Assembly: GCA_035308905.1 (NCBI GenBank)
Contig: DATGFS010000011.1
Location: 1 to 64,000 of the forward strand
DNA from: a bacterium
GTDB lineage: Bacteria; Sysuimicrobiota; Sysuimicrobiia; Sysuimicrobiales; Segetimicrobiaceae
Reading direction: 5' to 3'
DNA: 64,000 nucleotides
The translations under genes and the position numbers were made by a program. Positions 63,660-64,000 of the stretch are shown here, piece by piece. Within the stretch, counting starts at the first letter, position 1. Each line of letters starts with the position of its first letter. The notes beneath the pieces were generated by a model. That model was given only the letters and a program-made list of their open reading frames with translations. It searched no databases and was not told the origin of the DNA.

Positions 63660-64000
63660 TCAGACCTCGATGGCGCCGATGCGCCGGATGAAGTAAATAC
63701 CGAGCAGCTGCATCACGACCGAGATAGCCAGCATGATGTGGCCGATCCGCGTGGTCACCAGGTAGCTCGAGTACTCGCGCATGCCGACGAGCAGAACGAC
63801 CATCAGGATGGGGGGAATCGCAACAACAATCACGGACGAGATACGCTGCTGGGAGGTGAGCACCCGAATAAAGTTCTTCAGCTTCACGCGCTCACGGAGC
63901 GTCGCGGTTACCTGATCCAAAAGCTCCGCCAGGTTGCCCCCGACCTGCCGGTTGGTCAAGATGCCGGCAACGGCCAGGTCGAAATCGTCGCTGCGGACCC
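63660..64000 (-). CDS. tadB: Tad pilus membrane protein TadB, C-terminal part
   Basis: Continues beyond the right edge; about 113 codons are visible. DDFDLAVAGILTNRQVGGNL, AELLDQVTATLRERVKLKNF and VLTSQQRISSVIVVAIPPIL are the end of the T2SS-F domain and its last membrane helices. TadB precedes tadC in most Tad loci, as here. Confidence 0.9.
   Translation of the reverse strand, partial: VRSDDFDLAVAGILTNRQVGGNLAELLDQVTATLRERVKLKNFIRVLTSQQRISSVIVVAIPPILMVVLLVGMREYSSYLVTTRIGHIMLAISVVMQLLGIYFIRRIGAIEV

Overview
The window is high-GC bacterial chromosome. It has the genes for the deazaflavin cofactor F420 (cofG, cofH, cofC, cofD), an IreB-type regulator beside murA, a MenG/UbiE methyltransferase, NarL/LuxR-type signalling and a Tad pilus locus with a CpaC secretin. 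Secretins normally sit in an outer membrane, while IreB is best known from Bacillota-like bacteria. Together these suggest a deep-branching, probably diderm terrabacterial lineage (Chloroflexota, Armatimonadota or CSP1-3/Sysuimicrobiota-like). The phylum is an inference and was not proved from the sequence.

Layout. 1-5 kb: end of a secreted protein, a DUF5009-type membrane acyltransferase, an amidohydrolase, a flavoprotein reductase and a methyltransferase. 4.7-16.6 kb: 5-aminolevulinate synthase, cofG and cofH on the plus strand. Facing them is a minus-strand operon: thioesterase, HAD phosphatase, GH63-like hydrolase, glycogen debranching enzyme, nitroreductase, cofD, cofC. Its genes are joined by 4-base stop/start overlaps that use TTG, GTG, CTG and ATG starts. 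16.7-20.5 kb: secreted serine protease, small membrane protein, tRNA-Val, murA (with the fosfomycin-target Cys replaced by Asp), ireB and menG. 20.7-23.9 kb: sugar-type ABC importer with a 15-bp hairpin after the binding-protein gene.

23.9-38.0 kb: a degenerate prophage-like element inserted in the 3' end of a tRNA(CAT) gene. It is bounded by a 45-bp imperfect duplication of the tRNA end. It carries terminase genes (the large one split by an IS481-family element with a GCTAGC target duplication), lower-GC cargo (O-acetyltransferase, secreted protein, YfhO-like fragment), a two-gene HEPN/AbiU2-like module, a frameshifted ImmA/IrrE gene, a serine recombinase and an N-terminally truncated tyrosine integrase.

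38-45 kb: UPF0114 protein, a small RHH-like protein, and a minus-strand catabolic operon: luciferase-like (F420-type) oxidoreductase, tautomerase, cupin, peptide-type ABC binding protein, isochorismatase-fold hydrolase and two permeases. 45-50.8 kb: membrane protein, a membrane-protein remnant, diguanylate cyclase, a second copy of the RHH-like small protein, and an HTTM-DCC/DUF5819 pair behind a secreted repeat protein. 51-60.4 kb: a dense signalling region with two histidine kinases, four response regulators or LuxR proteins, STAS, MoxR ATPase, CAP protein and a degenerate GGDEF. 60.5-64 kb: Tad pilus genes (cpaC, tadC, tadB) with a DUF192 gene.

Themes. F420 supply at 6-10 kb and a probable F420 user at 44 kb lie on the same stretch. 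The tRNA-borne element is decaying but still carries a candidate defence module. The signalling block next to the Tad genes may control surface attachment.
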